64,000 nt of DNA from JACQHM01 sp964535215. GTDB lineage: Bacteria > Methylomirabilota > Methylomirabilia > Methylomirabilales > JACQHM01. The stretch is from the NCBI GenBank assembly GCA_964535215.1, contig CAZHST010000008.1:1-64000 (forward strand). Reading direction: 5' to 3'. Below are positions 39,222 to 47,896 of the stretch, piece after piece (positions within the stretch are counted from its first letter, which is position 1; each line of letters starts with the position of its first letter). Position numbers and translations under genes: made by a program. The notes beneath the pieces are model-generated. The model searched no databases, was not told where the DNA came from, and saw only the letters and a list, made by a program, of their open reading frames with translations.

Positions 39222-39276
39222 GGGCAGGCCTCCGGGCCTGCCCTGAGAAAGGGCAACCCCAGGGGGTTGCCCCTAC
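39218..39276 (+). repeat. 59-bp palindromic element with 9-bp terminal inverted repeats
   Basis: Ends GTAGGGGCA and TGCCCCTAC are perfect inverted repeats. Inside are two hairpins: GGGCAGGCC-TCC-GGCCTGCCC (approx.) and GGGCAACCCC-AG-GGGGTTGCCC. It resembles the widespread GTAGGGGC(A) palindromic repeats seen in many bacterial spacers. The TAG stop of nuoEF (39219-39221) is part of the left terminus. Confidence 0.8.
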
Positions 39277-39300
39277 ATGACATGGCGTTGAGGGTTGGCC

Positions 39301-40917
39301 ATGGTGACGTTGACGATTAACGGCCAAGAGGTCACGGTGGAACCGGGGACCAACCTGATCGAGGCTGCGAGAAGGCTTGGGATCGAGATCCCCCACTACT
39401 GCTATCATCCCGGACTCCCCGTGGTGGGCCAGTGCCGGATGTGCCAGGTGGAGGTGGAAGGCTCCCCGAAGCTTGCCGTTGCCTGCTCGACACCAGCCTC
39501 CCAGGGGATGGTGGTCCGCACCAACTCCCCGAAGGTGGTGAAGGCCAGGAAGGCGGTGCTGGAGTTTTACCTCCTGAACCATCCCCTCGACTGCCCCATC
39601 TGCGATAAAGGGGGCGAGTGCCCCCTCCAGGATTACACCGTGACCTATGGCCCCGGGGAGAGCCGGTATCGCGAGGAGAAGGTGAAGCGGGTCAAGGCCC
39701 TCCCCATCGGCCCCACCGTCATCTTCGATGCCGAACGCTGCATCCTCTGCACCCGGTGCGTCCGCTTTGTCCAGGACGTCGTCAAGTCAGGGGAGCTGGG
39801 GGTGTTTCACCGGGGGGACAAGGCCGAGATCGGTCTCTTCCCGGGGAAGGAGCTGGACAACCTCTACTCCCTGAACGTCGTGGACCTTTGCCCCGTAGGG
39901 GCCCTGACCAGCCGGGACTACCGGTTCAGGGCCAGGCCCTGGGACCTCTTCCGGCAGGTGGAGAGCATCTGCCCCGGGTGCAGCTTCGGCTGTAACATCC
40001 TCTTGGACGTCCGGTACTGGGATGAAGGGGAGCAGATCGTCCGGATCCGCCCCCGGGTGAACCTGGAGGTCAACACCTACTGGATGTGCGACATCGGCCG
40101 GTTCACCTTCCATCCCCTCTACGAGAAGGGGAGGCTGGACGGTCCACGGCTCAGGAAGGACGGGGCGTTGATCCCGACCTCCTGGGAGGAGGCGCTCGCC
40201 CTCCTGGCCTCGTCCCTGGGGCGGATCATCGCGGATCAGGGTCCCGGGGCGGTGGGGGCCGTTGCCTCCTCCCGCCTGACGAACGAGGAGCTGTACCTGT
40301 TGCAGCGGTTCTTCCGGCAGGTCGTAGGGACGGAGCACCTTGACCACCGGGTGAGAGCGGTCCAGGAGCCGGGCCGGGATTTCCAGGAGGACCATCTGCT
40401 CCTCAGGGCGGATCGGACGCCGAATACAAGAGGGGCAAGGGACATGGGGGTCCTGCCCGGTCCGGGAGGCTTGACAACGGTAGGCATGATTGAAGCGGCC
40501 CGGGCCGGTCGGCTCAAGGCCCTGTTCGTCTTCGGGGAGGATCTGGCCACTGAACTCCCCCAGGCCTTAAACGCCCGAGAGGCCCTCGCCAGGCTGGACC
40601 TCCTGGTCGTCCAGGCCATGTCCCTGACCGAGACGGCCTCCCTGGCCCATCTCGTCCTCCCGGCCTTAGGGTTCGCCGAGCAGGACGGGACATACACCAA
40701 CTGGAAGGGCCGGTTGCAGCGGGTGAACCGGGCCGTAGACCCTCCGGGCAAGATCCTCCCCCTTGGGGAACTCCTGGGGAAGGTGGCTGCCCAACTTGGA
40801 CACGCGTTCCCTTCCTCCTCGCCGGAGGAGATCTGGCGGGAGATCGCCGGATCCCGCCCGGGGTACGAAGGGATCGTCTGGGAGGCGATCCCCCCCCAGG
40901 GGATCCAGCTCCCGTAA
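39301..40917 (+). CDS. nuoG: NADH-quinone oxidoreductase subunit G, shortened form
   Basis: 538 aa against 700-900 in most bacteria. Intact electron-transfer half: [2Fe-2S] Cys34, Cys45, Cys48, Cys62; the HPLDCPICDKGGECPLQD cluster; CILCTRCVRF and CPVGAL; and an N7-type set CPGCSFGC with a later Cys (WMCDIGRF). The molybdopterin-oxidoreductase-like part is much reduced: after about residue 305 it jumps to a short domain ending with LVLPALGFAEQDGTYTNWKGRLQ. No sign of frameshift. ATG 39301 is preferred to TTG 39295. Confidence 0.9.
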   Translation: MVTLTINGQEVTVEPGTNLIEAARRLGIEIPHYCYHPGLPVVGQCRMCQVEVEGSPKLAVACSTPASQGMVVRTNSPKVVKARKAVLEFYLLNHPLDCPICDKGGECPLQDYTVTYGPGESRYREEKVKRVKALPIGPTVIFDAERCILCTRCVRFVQDVVKSGELGVFHRGDKAEIGLFPGKELDNLYSLNVVDLCPVGALTSRDYRFRARPWDLFRQVESICPGCSFGCNILLDVRYWDEGEQIVRIRPRVNLEVNTYWMCDIGRFTFHPLYEKGRLDGPRLRKDGALIPTSWEEALALLASSLGRIIADQGPGAVGAVASSRLTNEELYLLQRFFRQVVGTEHLDHRVRAVQEPGRDFQEDHLLLRADRTPNTRGARDMGVLPGPGGLTTVGMIEAARAGRLKALFVFGEDLATELPQALNAREALARLDLLVVQAMSLTETASLAHLVLPALGFAEQDGTYTNWKGRLQRVNRAVDPPGKILPLGELLGKVAAQLGHAFPSSSPEEIWREIAGSRPGYEGIVWEAIPPQGIQLP

Positions 40918-40949
40918 GCCTTCAGCTTTCAGCGTCAGCGGTCAGCCCT
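40917..40949 (+). repeat. Phrase repeat (TCAGC words) between nuoG and nuoH
   Basis: CCTTCAGCTTTCAGCGTCAG followed by CGGTCAGCC: four TCAGC words with 6-8-nt period fill the whole spacer up to the nuoH ATG. Confidence 0.7.
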
Positions 40950-41975
40950 ATGGTGGAATTTGTCATCATCATGCTGGTGAAGATCGGGGTAGTGTTCATC
41001 GGGCTCCTCTTAACCGTCGCCTACCTCACCTGGCTGGAGCGCAAGATCGTCGCCGACATCCAGGTTCGGATCGGCCCGTACCGGGTCGGGCCCTATGGGC
41101 TGCTTCAGCCCATCGCCGATGGGATCAAGCTCCTCTTCAAGGAGGACATCGTCCCGGCCAACGCCGACCGGGTCCTTTACCTCCTGGCCCCTTCCATCGC
41201 CCTCATCCCTGCCTTGATCTCTTTTGCCGTCATCCCCTTTGGACCCCAGGTTCGTCTCTTTGGCCGACCCATTGACCTCTACATCACCGACATTAACGTC
41301 GGACTTCTCTACATCTTTGCAGTCTCGTCCTTGGGGATCTACGGGATCGTCCTGGCGGGCTGGTCCTCCAACAGCAAGTACTCGCTCTTGGGCGGCCTCC
41401 GCTCGGCCGCCCAGTTGATCAGCTACGAGCTCTCGTTAAGCCTCTCCGTCATCGGCGTCCTCATCTATGCTGGTTCCCTAAGCCTGGTGGACATCGTGAA
41501 CGCCCAGGATGGGGTCCTGTGGGTTTTCGGGGTCATCCCGCTCCCGCGCTGGTTTGTCTTCGCCCCGCCGTTCCCGCAGGTCTTTGGCTTCCTGATCTTC
41601 CTGATCTGTGGGGTGGCCGAGACCAACCGGGCCCCCTTTGATCTCCCGGAGGCGGAGACGGAGCTGGTGGCGGGGTTTCACGTGGAGTACAGCTCCTTGA
41701 AGTTTGCCATGTTCTTCATGGCCGAGTACGCGAACATCGTCACCGTCTCGGCCCTGGCGACGACCCTCTTCCTGGGTGGGTGGCGGGGGCCGCTGCTGCC
41801 CCCGATCCTCTGGTTCCTGATCAAGGTCTTTCTGCTCATCTTCCTCTTCATATGGCTTCGGGCCACGCTGCCCCGCTTCCGCTACGATCAGCTGATGCGG
41901 TTCGGGTGGAAGTTCCTCCTCCCTGCCTCCCTGGTCAACATCCTGGTCACGGCAACCTTCGCAACCTTTAAGTGA
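40950..41975 (+). CDS. nuoH: NADH-quinone oxidoreductase subunit H (cluster 2)
   Basis: 341 aa. Blocks: TWLERKIVADIQVRIGPYRVG, QPIADGIKLLFKEDIVPANAD, and APFDLPEAETELVAGFHVEY. Eight or nine helices. No ribosome-binding site other than the repeat is visible. nuoJ starts at its stop: nuoI is missing here too. Confidence 0.94.
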   Translation: MVEFVIIMLVKIGVVFIGLLLTVAYLTWLERKIVADIQVRIGPYRVGPYGLLQPIADGIKLLFKEDIVPANADRVLYLLAPSIALIPALISFAVIPFGPQVRLFGRPIDLYITDINVGLLYIFAVSSLGIYGIVLAGWSSNSKYSLLGGLRSAAQLISYELSLSLSVIGVLIYAGSLSLVDIVNAQDGVLWVFGVIPLPRWFVFAPPFPQVFGFLIFLICGVAETNRAPFDLPEAETELVAGFHVEYSSLKFAMFFMAEYANIVTVSALATTLFLGGWRGPLLPPILWFLIKVFLLIFLFIWLRATLPRFRYDQLMRFGWKFLLPASLVNILVTATFATFK

Positions 41976-41977
41976 AC

Positions 41978-42565
41978 ATGGGAGAGCTTGCTATCTTCAC
42001 CGCGTTGGCCCTTCTCACCATGGGCGCTGCCTTGCTGGTGATCATCCAGCGAAACCCCGTCTACAGTGCCCTCTTCCTCGTCCTCACCTTCTTCGCCCAG
42101 GCAGGCCTTTTTGTCCTCCTCCACGCCCCGTTCATCGCCGCCATTCAGGTGATCATCAACGCGGGGGCGGTCATGGTCCTCTTCCTCTTCGTCATCATGC
42201 TCCTGGATGTAAAACGGGAAGCGGTGGTCTGGCTCCCCAGGGATCGGATCCAGCTGATCCTGGGGATCGCCTTGGCGCTGGCCTTCCTCCTGGAGATGGT
42301 CTCCATCCTGTTCCCCACGGCCGGCTCCGGGTCCCAGCCCTCAAACCCTGGGCCTCTGGTCAGGCCTCAACCAGGACCCCTGACCTCAGAACCTGGGGTG
42401 CCTTCGCCCCTTCAGGGGGTGGAGGCCATCGGGAACACCCAGGGGATTGGGAGGCTCCTCTTTACCGATTTCCTCTTCCCTTTCGAGGTCACCTCGATTA
42501 TCCTCCTGGTGGCCATTGTGGGGGCTATGGTCCTGGCCAGACGCCGGTTCGACGAAAGACCTTAG
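41978..42565 (+). CDS. nuoJ: NADH-quinone oxidoreductase subunit J (cluster 2)
   Basis: 195 aa, about 30 longer than NuoJ1. Helix blocks FIAAIQVIINAGAVMVLFLF and FPFEVTSIILLVAIVGAMV are standard. The extra length is a loop (about residues 117-146; GSQPSNPGPLVRPQPGPLTS) encoded by phrase-repeat DNA. An in-frame GTG at 41972 overlaps the nuoH stop and is an alternative start. Confidence 0.92.
   Translation: MGELAIFTALALLTMGAALLVIIQRNPVYSALFLVLTFFAQAGLFVLLHAPFIAAIQVIINAGAVMVLFLFVIMLLDVKREAVVWLPRDRIQLILGIALALAFLLEMVSILFPTAGSGSQPSNPGPLVRPQPGPLTSEPGVPSPLQGVEAIGNTQGIGRLLFTDFLFPFEVTSIILLVAIVGAMVLARRRFDERP
42329..42410 (+). repeat. Phrase repeat in frame in nuoJ (cluster 2)
   Basis: CCTCAAACCCTGGGCCTCTG, then CAGGCCTCAACCAGG and CCTGACCTCAGAACCTGGGG: degenerate 8-10-nt CCTCAAACC/CCTGACCTC words that encode a Pro/Gly-rich loop missing from NuoJ1. 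Confidence 0.55.
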
Positions 42566-42600
42566 GACCCCAGACACCAGCCCCCGGTCTGGAGTCGAAG
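42564..42600 (+). repeat. Short phrase repeat between nuoJ and nuoK (cluster 2)
   Basis: GGACCCCAGACACCAGCCCC and CGGTCTGGAGTC: CCCCAGAC and GTCTGGAG are inverted words. Fills the spacer ahead of nuoK's Shine-Dalgarno. Confidence 0.5.
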
Positions 42601-42611
42601 GGGGAGAAAAG

Positions 42612-42914
42612 ATGGTGCCGTTGAAAGCGTACTTGATCCTGGCGGCGTTCCTGTTTGCGGTGGGGGTTGCCGGGGTAGCCACGAGACGGAACGTCTTGAT
42701 CATCTTTATGTCCGTGGAGCTGATGCTCTCCGCCGTGAACCTCACCTTCGTGGCCTTCTCCCGATTCTTAGGCTCCATGGATGGGCAAATCTTTGTCTTC
42801 TTCGTCATGACCGTGGCGGCGGCGGAGGTGGCTGTGGGCCTGGCCATCATCGTGGCCCTTTACAGGAACCGGGAGACGGTCAACGTGGATGAGATCAATT
42901 TGCTGAAAGGGTGA
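42612..42914 (+). CDS. nuoK: NADH-quinone oxidoreductase subunit K (cluster 2)
   Basis: 100 aa, three helices, membrane glutamates in MSVELMLSAVNL and VAAAEVAVGLAI; ends TVNVDEINLLKG. ATG 42612 has GGGGGAGAAAAG upstream; nuoL follows one base after the stop. Confidence 0.95.
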   Translation: MVPLKAYLILAAFLFAVGVAGVATRRNVLIIFMSVELMLSAVNLTFVAFSRFLGSMDGQIFVFFVMTVAAAEVAVGLAIIVALYRNRETVNVDEINLLKG

Positions 42915-42915
42915 G

Positions 42916-44844
42916 ATGCTTGATCGGCTTTGGTTGATTGTGTTCTTCCCCCTGGTGGGGGCGCTCACCAACGGTCTGTTCGGACGGCGCCTCGGCCGGG
43001 GGGCCGTTTCCCTGATAGCCTGCTCGGCGGTAGGCCTGGGTTTCCTGGCCTCTCTCCAGGCTGTCCTCGACCTCCTGAAGCTTCCCCCTGAGGGGCGTTT
43101 GGTGGAGCAGGTCCTCTTCACCTGGATCGAGACCGGGACCTTTCGGGCCGAGGCGGGCTTCCAGCTCGATCCCCTCTCGGCCGTCATGATCCTGGTGGTC
43201 TCGGGGGTGAGCCTCCTGATCCATCTCTACTCCGTTGGCTATATGGCTCAGGATCGGGACTTCCCCCGCTACTTTGCCTTCCTAAACCTCTTTGTCTTCT
43301 TCATGCTCCTCCTGGTCCTGGCCAACAACCTCCTCCTGCTCTACGTCGGCTGGGAGGGGGTGGGGCTCTGTTCTTATCTGCTGATCGGGTTCTGGTTCGA
43401 GCGGCGGGCTGCCGCCCTGGCGGCGACCAAGGCCTTCGTCGTGAACCGGATCGGTGACTTCGGCTTCGCCATCGGCATCCTCCTGATCTTCCTCACCTTC
43501 GGGACCCTGGACTACACCGAGCTCTTTTCCATGGCCCCCCAGAAGCTCCAGGGAGGGACGATGCTCGCCACGGCCATCACCCTCCTGCTCTTTGTGGGGG
43601 CCACGGGGAAGTCGGCCCAGCTCCCCCTGTACGTCTGGCTCCCCGATGCCATGGAAGGGCCCACGCCGGTTTCCGCCCTGATCCACGCAGCGACGATGGT
43701 GACGGCCGGGGTTTACATGGTGGCCCGGTTCCATGTCCTCTATGAGCTGGCCCCCTTCTCGCTGGCCGTTGTGGCCATCGGGGGGGCGCTGACGGCGCTC
43801 TTCGCCGCCTCCATCGCCCTGGTCCAGAACGATATGAAAAGGGTCCTGGCCTATTCGACGATCAGCCAATTGGGCTACATGTTCTTAGGTTGTGGCGTTG
43901 GGGCCTTCACCGCTTCTCTCTTCCACCTCATGACCCATGCCTTCTTCAAGGCCCTCATGTTCCTCGGGGCCGGGAGCGTCATGCACGCCCTCTCGGGCGA
44001 GACCGACCTCAGGAAAATGGGAGGTCTGAAGGAGCCCATGCCCACGACCTTCTGGACGATGGCCATCGGCGCCGCCACCCTGGCCGGGGTGCCACCGCTC
44101 AGCGCCTTCTTCAGCAAGGACGAGATCCTCTGGAGGGTCTGGTCGAGCCCTTCCGGCCATCCCCTCCTCTGGTTGGCAGGCCTCGCGACAGCGGGGCTCA
44201 CCGCCTTTTACGCCTTTCGGATCCTCTTCCTGGCCTTCCTGGGCCCTTCCCGGATTGACAGGGAGGTGGCCCACCACCTCCACGAGTCCCCTCGGGTCAT
44301 GACCCTCCCGATGGTCGTCCTGGCCATCCTCTCAGGTCTAGGAGGCTTTACCGGCGTCCCGGCGGTGTTAGGAGGAGGGAACCGGTTCGAGGCCTTTCTC
44401 GCCCCCGTCTTCAGGGCGGGGGGAGCGGGAGGGGCGGAGATGACCCATGGCGGGGGAGGGATGGAGCTGGGGCTCATGGCCCTCTCCACCATCGTCGCCC
44501 TGGGAGGGATCGGGGTGGCTTACCAGTTCTACATCAGGGATCCGGAGCTTCCCTGGCGGACAGCGGCCCGGTTCCGGAAGACCTATGATCTGCTCCTGAA
44601 CAAGTACTATGTGGACGAACTCTATGACCTCTTCATCGTGGAGCCGCTCTTGAAGGGAGCGGTCTTCCTCTGGAGGGCCTTCGACATCAAGGTCGTGGAT
44701 CGGCTTGTCAACGGGGTTGCCGCCCTGGTGGCCGAGGGGAGTCTGGTCCTCCGGCGGTTGCAAACAGGGCTGGTCCCGCACTATGTCCTCTTCATCCTGA
44801 TTGGGGTGGTAACCGTTGTGGGCTATCTGGCCTTCGGCCGCTAA
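42916..44844 (+). CDS. nuoL: NADH-quinone oxidoreductase subunit L (cluster 2)
   Basis: 642 aa. Antiporter-like core with VGWEGVGLCSYLLIGFWFER, TGKSAQLPLYVWLPDAMEGP, and ALIHAATMVTAGVY, and the C-terminal lateral helix/TM16 segment (VDRLVNGVAALVAEGS...). A glycine-rich loop (AGGAGGAEMTHGGGG) around residue 500 is specific to this copy. Confidence 0.95.
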   Translation: MLDRLWLIVFFPLVGALTNGLFGRRLGRGAVSLIACSAVGLGFLASLQAVLDLLKLPPEGRLVEQVLFTWIETGTFRAEAGFQLDPLSAVMILVVSGVSLLIHLYSVGYMAQDRDFPRYFAFLNLFVFFMLLLVLANNLLLLYVGWEGVGLCSYLLIGFWFERRAAALAATKAFVVNRIGDFGFAIGILLIFLTFGTLDYTELFSMAPQKLQGGTMLATAITLLLFVGATGKSAQLPLYVWLPDAMEGPTPVSALIHAATMVTAGVYMVARFHVLYELAPFSLAVVAIGGALTALFAASIALVQNDMKRVLAYSTISQLGYMFLGCGVGAFTASLFHLMTHAFFKALMFLGAGSVMHALSGETDLRKMGGLKEPMPTTFWTMAIGAATLAGVPPLSAFFSKDEILWRVWSSPSGHPLLWLAGLATAGLTAFYAFRILFLAFLGPSRIDREVAHHLHESPRVMTLPMVVLAILSGLGGFTGVPAVLGGGNRFEAFLAPVFRAGGAGGAEMTHGGGGMELGLMALSTIVALGGIGVAYQFYIRDPELPWRTAARFRKTYDLLLNKYYVDELYDLFIVEPLLKGAVFLWRAFDIKVVDRLVNGVAALVAEGSLVLRRLQTGLVPHYVLFILIGVVTVVGYLAFGR

Positions 44845-44853
44845 GGTCCAAAG

Positions 44854-46404
44854 ATGGGGGTTCCCATTCTTTCCTTGATCACGTTCCTGCCCCTGGCGGG
44901 GGCCTTCATCCTCCTCTTTGTCGAAAGGAGACGGGAGGCCTTCATCAAAGGGTTGGCCTTCACCGTCTCCTTGGCAGACTTCCTCCTCTCCCTCCACCTC
45001 TTCGTCGCCTTCCGGACCGATACCGCTGACCTCCAGTTTGTTGAAAAGGTTCCCTGGATAAAAGGGTTAGGGGTGAGCTACTTCCTCGGGATTGATGGCT
45101 TGAGCCTGCTGCTCCTCCTCCTCACCACGTTCCTTTCAGCCGTCGCCATCCTGGCCTCCTTCTCCCTTGGGGAGAAGGTCAAGGAATACATGATCTGCAT
45201 GCTCCTCCTGGAGACGGGGATGGTTGGGGTCTTCGTGGCCCTGGACCTCCTCCTCTTCTACATCTTCTGGGAGGCGATGCTGATCCCGATGTATCTCTTG
45301 ATCGGCATCTGGGGTGGTCCCAGAAGGATCTATGCCACGTGGAAGTTCATCCTCTATACGATGGCCGGAAGTGTCCTCATGCTGGTCGGGATCATCGTCC
45401 TCTACTTCCTGGGAGGCCGGACCTTTGACCTCTCCGTCCTGTCCCAGGTGCCGATCCCCCCGGACCTTCAGCGGTGGCTCTTCGTGGCCTTCGCTTTGGC
45501 CTTCGCCATCAAGGTCCCGATGTTCCCCTTTCACACCTGGCTCCCCGATGCCCATGTCGAGGCCCCTACGGCGGGGAGCGTCCTCCTGGCCGGGATCCTC
45601 CTGAAGATGGGGGCCTACGGGTTCCTCCGTTTCGCCCTTCCCCTCTTCCCCCAGGCAAGCGGGGAGTTTGCCCCCCTGATCCTCTTCCTGGCCCTGGTCG
45701 GGATCCTCTACGGGGCCCTCGTCTCCTGGGTCCAGCCTGATCTGAAGACCCTGGTGGCCTACAGCTCCGTGAGCCATTTGGGCTTTGTCATGCTGGGGAT
45801 GTTTGCCTTCACGATCCAGGGGGTGGAGGGGGCGATCCTCCAGATGGTGAACCACGGCCTCTCCACCGGGGCCCTGTTCCTGATCGTCGGCATGCTCTAC
45901 GAGCGAACGCACACCAGGATGATCGAGGAGCTGGGCGGCCTCTACCGTCCCCTCCCCCGCCTGGGGGCCTTCTTCCTCATCGTGGCCTTTTCCTCCATTG
46001 GCCTCCCAGGCCTGAACGGGTTCGTCGGAGAGTTCCTCATCCTTGTCGGGACCTTCCTCCGGTCCAAGACGTCTGCCGTCCTGGCGGCCCTCGGGGTCAT
46101 CCTGGCTGCCGTCTACATGCTCGGGATGCTCCAGCGGGTCATGTTCGGGGAGCGAAAGGGCCAGGCAGCGGGCCACCTGTTCGATCTCTCGGGAAGGGAG
46201 ATCGCCGTCCTCCTCCCCGTGGTTCTCCTGATCCTCTGGATCGGCATCTACCCTTACCCCTTTTTGAAGAGGATGGATGCCTCGGTGCAGCATCTCCTCC
46301 AACAAGTTCAGACAAAACAGGTTCAAGGTTCAACGTTCTCCGTTCCAGGTGATCGGACCAGCGGGGTGAACCTCGAACCTCGAACCATGAACCTCGAACG
46401 GTAA
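44854..46404 (+). CDS. nuoM: NADH-quinone oxidoreductase subunit M (cluster 2)
   Basis: 516 aa. Core motifs KVPMFPFHTWLPDAHVEAPT, VAYSSVSHLGFVMLG and LPGLNGFVGEF. The last 30 or so residues (QVQTKQVQGSTFSVPGD ... NLEPRTMNLER) come from GTTCAAGGTTC/GAACCTCGAACC repeat DNA and probably add no function. nuoN begins one base after the stop. Confidence 0.94.
   Translation: MGVPILSLITFLPLAGAFILLFVERRREAFIKGLAFTVSLADFLLSLHLFVAFRTDTADLQFVEKVPWIKGLGVSYFLGIDGLSLLLLLLTTFLSAVAILASFSLGEKVKEYMICMLLLETGMVGVFVALDLLLFYIFWEAMLIPMYLLIGIWGGPRRIYATWKFILYTMAGSVLMLVGIIVLYFLGGRTFDLSVLSQVPIPPDLQRWLFVAFALAFAIKVPMFPFHTWLPDAHVEAPTAGSVLLAGILLKMGAYGFLRFALPLFPQASGEFAPLILFLALVGILYGALVSWVQPDLKTLVAYSSVSHLGFVMLGMFAFTIQGVEGAILQMVNHGLSTGALFLIVGMLYERTHTRMIEELGGLYRPLPRLGAFFLIVAFSSIGLPGLNGFVGEFLILVGTFLRSKTSAVLAALGVILAAVYMLGMLQRVMFGERKGQAAGHLFDLSGREIAVLLPVVLLILWIGIYPYPFLKRMDASVQHLLQQVQTKQVQGSTFSVPGDRTSGVNLEPRTMNLER
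46319..46401 (+). repeat. Phrase repeat (GAACCT words, inverted) encoding the NuoM C-terminus
   Basis: AGGTTCAAGGTTCAACGTTC on the left, then GAACCTCGAACCTCGAACC and ATGAACCTCGAACGG on the right. The two halves are complementary and could form a 20-bp imperfect hairpin spanning the nuoM end. Confidence 0.7.
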
Positions 46405-46405
46405 C

Positions 46406-47878
46406 ATGGAACTCGTCATCCCCCAGGTGAATTGGGCCGCCATGGCCCCCATGCTGGTCGTCGTGGCCTCCGCCTTGAGTGTCCTGGTGGCCGATCTCTT
46501 CCTGCCGAGGGAAAGGAAGGGTCCCCTGGCCGGCCTGAGCTTCCTGGGGCTCGCCGTGGCCTTCTTTGTGAGCATCAAGCTGTGGGGAAGGGAGGAGCAG
46601 GCCTTCAAGGGGATGATCGTCCTGGATTCCCTCACCCTCTTCTTCGATCTTGTCTTCCTCCTGGTGGCCGCTTTGACCATCTTGATCTCCACCGATTACC
46701 TGAAAAGGGAGGAGGCCCACGAGGGGGAGTACTACGCCCTTCTCCTCTTCGCCACCGGGGGGATGATGCTCATGGCCGCCGGGCTGGACCTGATCGTGAT
46801 CTTCCTGGGGTTGGAGACCCTCTCCCTTTCCCTGTTCATCCTCTCGGGGTTTTTAAGGGGGCGGTTAAGTTCCAACGAATCGGCCCTGAAATACCTCCTC
46901 CTGGGGGCCTTTGCCACCACCTTCTTCCTCTACGGGGTCGCCCTTCTCTACGGCTCCACCGGGACCACCAACCTCCTCCGGATCTCCCAGCTCCTCCAGG
47001 GGGTCCTTACGGAAACCAGCCCCCTGCTCTTCATCGGCATGGGGCTCCTCCTGGTCGGGTTGGGATTCAAGATCGCCACCGTCCCCTTCCACGCCTGGAT
47101 CCCCGATGTCTACGAGGGGGCCCCGACATCGGTCACCGCCTTCATGATCGCCGGGACCAAAGCGGCAACCTTCGCCGCCTTCTTACGGATCTTTCCATAT
47201 GCCCTGACCAGCCTCCAGACCGAGTGGACACGGATCCTGGCCCCCCTGGCCGTCCTGACCATGACGGTGGGAAACGTCATGGCCATCGCCCAGCAGAGCG
47301 TGAAGCGGATGCTGGCCTACAGCTCCATTGCCCATGCGGGCTACCTGATGGTTGCCCTAGTCGCGGCTGGTGAGCGATCCGTTAGGGAGTTAGCGATCCC
47401 CAGCCTCCTCTTCTACCTGGGGGTTTACGCCTTCATGAACCTGGGGGCCTTCGGGGTGATCATCGCCCTGGGGAGGAAGGGGGAGGCGAACCTCACCTTC
47501 AACGAGTACGCGGGCCTCGGCTTCCGCCATCCAGCCCTTGCCCTCTCCATGGCCATCTTCATGTTCTCCCTGGCCGGTCTCCCCCCCACCGCCGGGTTCA
47601 TCAGCAAGTTTTACCTCTTCACCGCCGCTGTCCAAGCCGGCTACGTGGGCTTGGCCATCATCGGGGTGTTGAACGGGGTCCTCTCGGTCTACTTCTACCT
47701 CCGGCTGGTCGTCTCGATGTACATGGGTCCTGGGGGGGAGGAGCCGGCTTCCCTCACCCTCTCCCCTGCCCTGGTCACCGCCGTCACCCTTTCGGCGGTT
47801 ATGACGCTTTACCTCGGCCTCTTTCCCGGGCGGCTCTTGGAGCTGGCCCGTATAGCTGTCCTGACCTTCCTCAGGTGA
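46406..47878 (+). CDS. nuoN: NADH-quinone oxidoreductase subunit N (cluster 2)
   Basis: 490 aa. Motifs GLETLSLSLFILSGFLRG, VGLGFKIATVPFHAWIPDVYEGAPTSVTAF, KRMLAYSSIAHAGYLM and FSLAGLPPTAGFISKFYLF. Ends 18 bp before rex; no terminator lies between, so rex is probably in the same transcript. Confidence 0.95.
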   Translation: MELVIPQVNWAAMAPMLVVVASALSVLVADLFLPRERKGPLAGLSFLGLAVAFFVSIKLWGREEQAFKGMIVLDSLTLFFDLVFLLVAALTILISTDYLKREEAHEGEYYALLLFATGGMMLMAAGLDLIVIFLGLETLSLSLFILSGFLRGRLSSNESALKYLLLGAFATTFFLYGVALLYGSTGTTNLLRISQLLQGVLTETSPLLFIGMGLLLVGLGFKIATVPFHAWIPDVYEGAPTSVTAFMIAGTKAATFAAFLRIFPYALTSLQTEWTRILAPLAVLTMTVGNVMAIAQQSVKRMLAYSSIAHAGYLMVALVAAGERSVRELAIPSLLFYLGVYAFMNLGAFGVIIALGRKGEANLTFNEYAGLGFRHPALALSMAIFMFSLAGLPPTAGFISKFYLFTAAVQAGYVGLAIIGVLNGVLSVYFYLRLVVSMYMGPGGEEPASLTLSPALVTAVTLSAVMTLYLGLFPGRLLELARIAVLTFLR

Positions 47879-47896
47879 GGTGAGAGGGGGGAAGCG

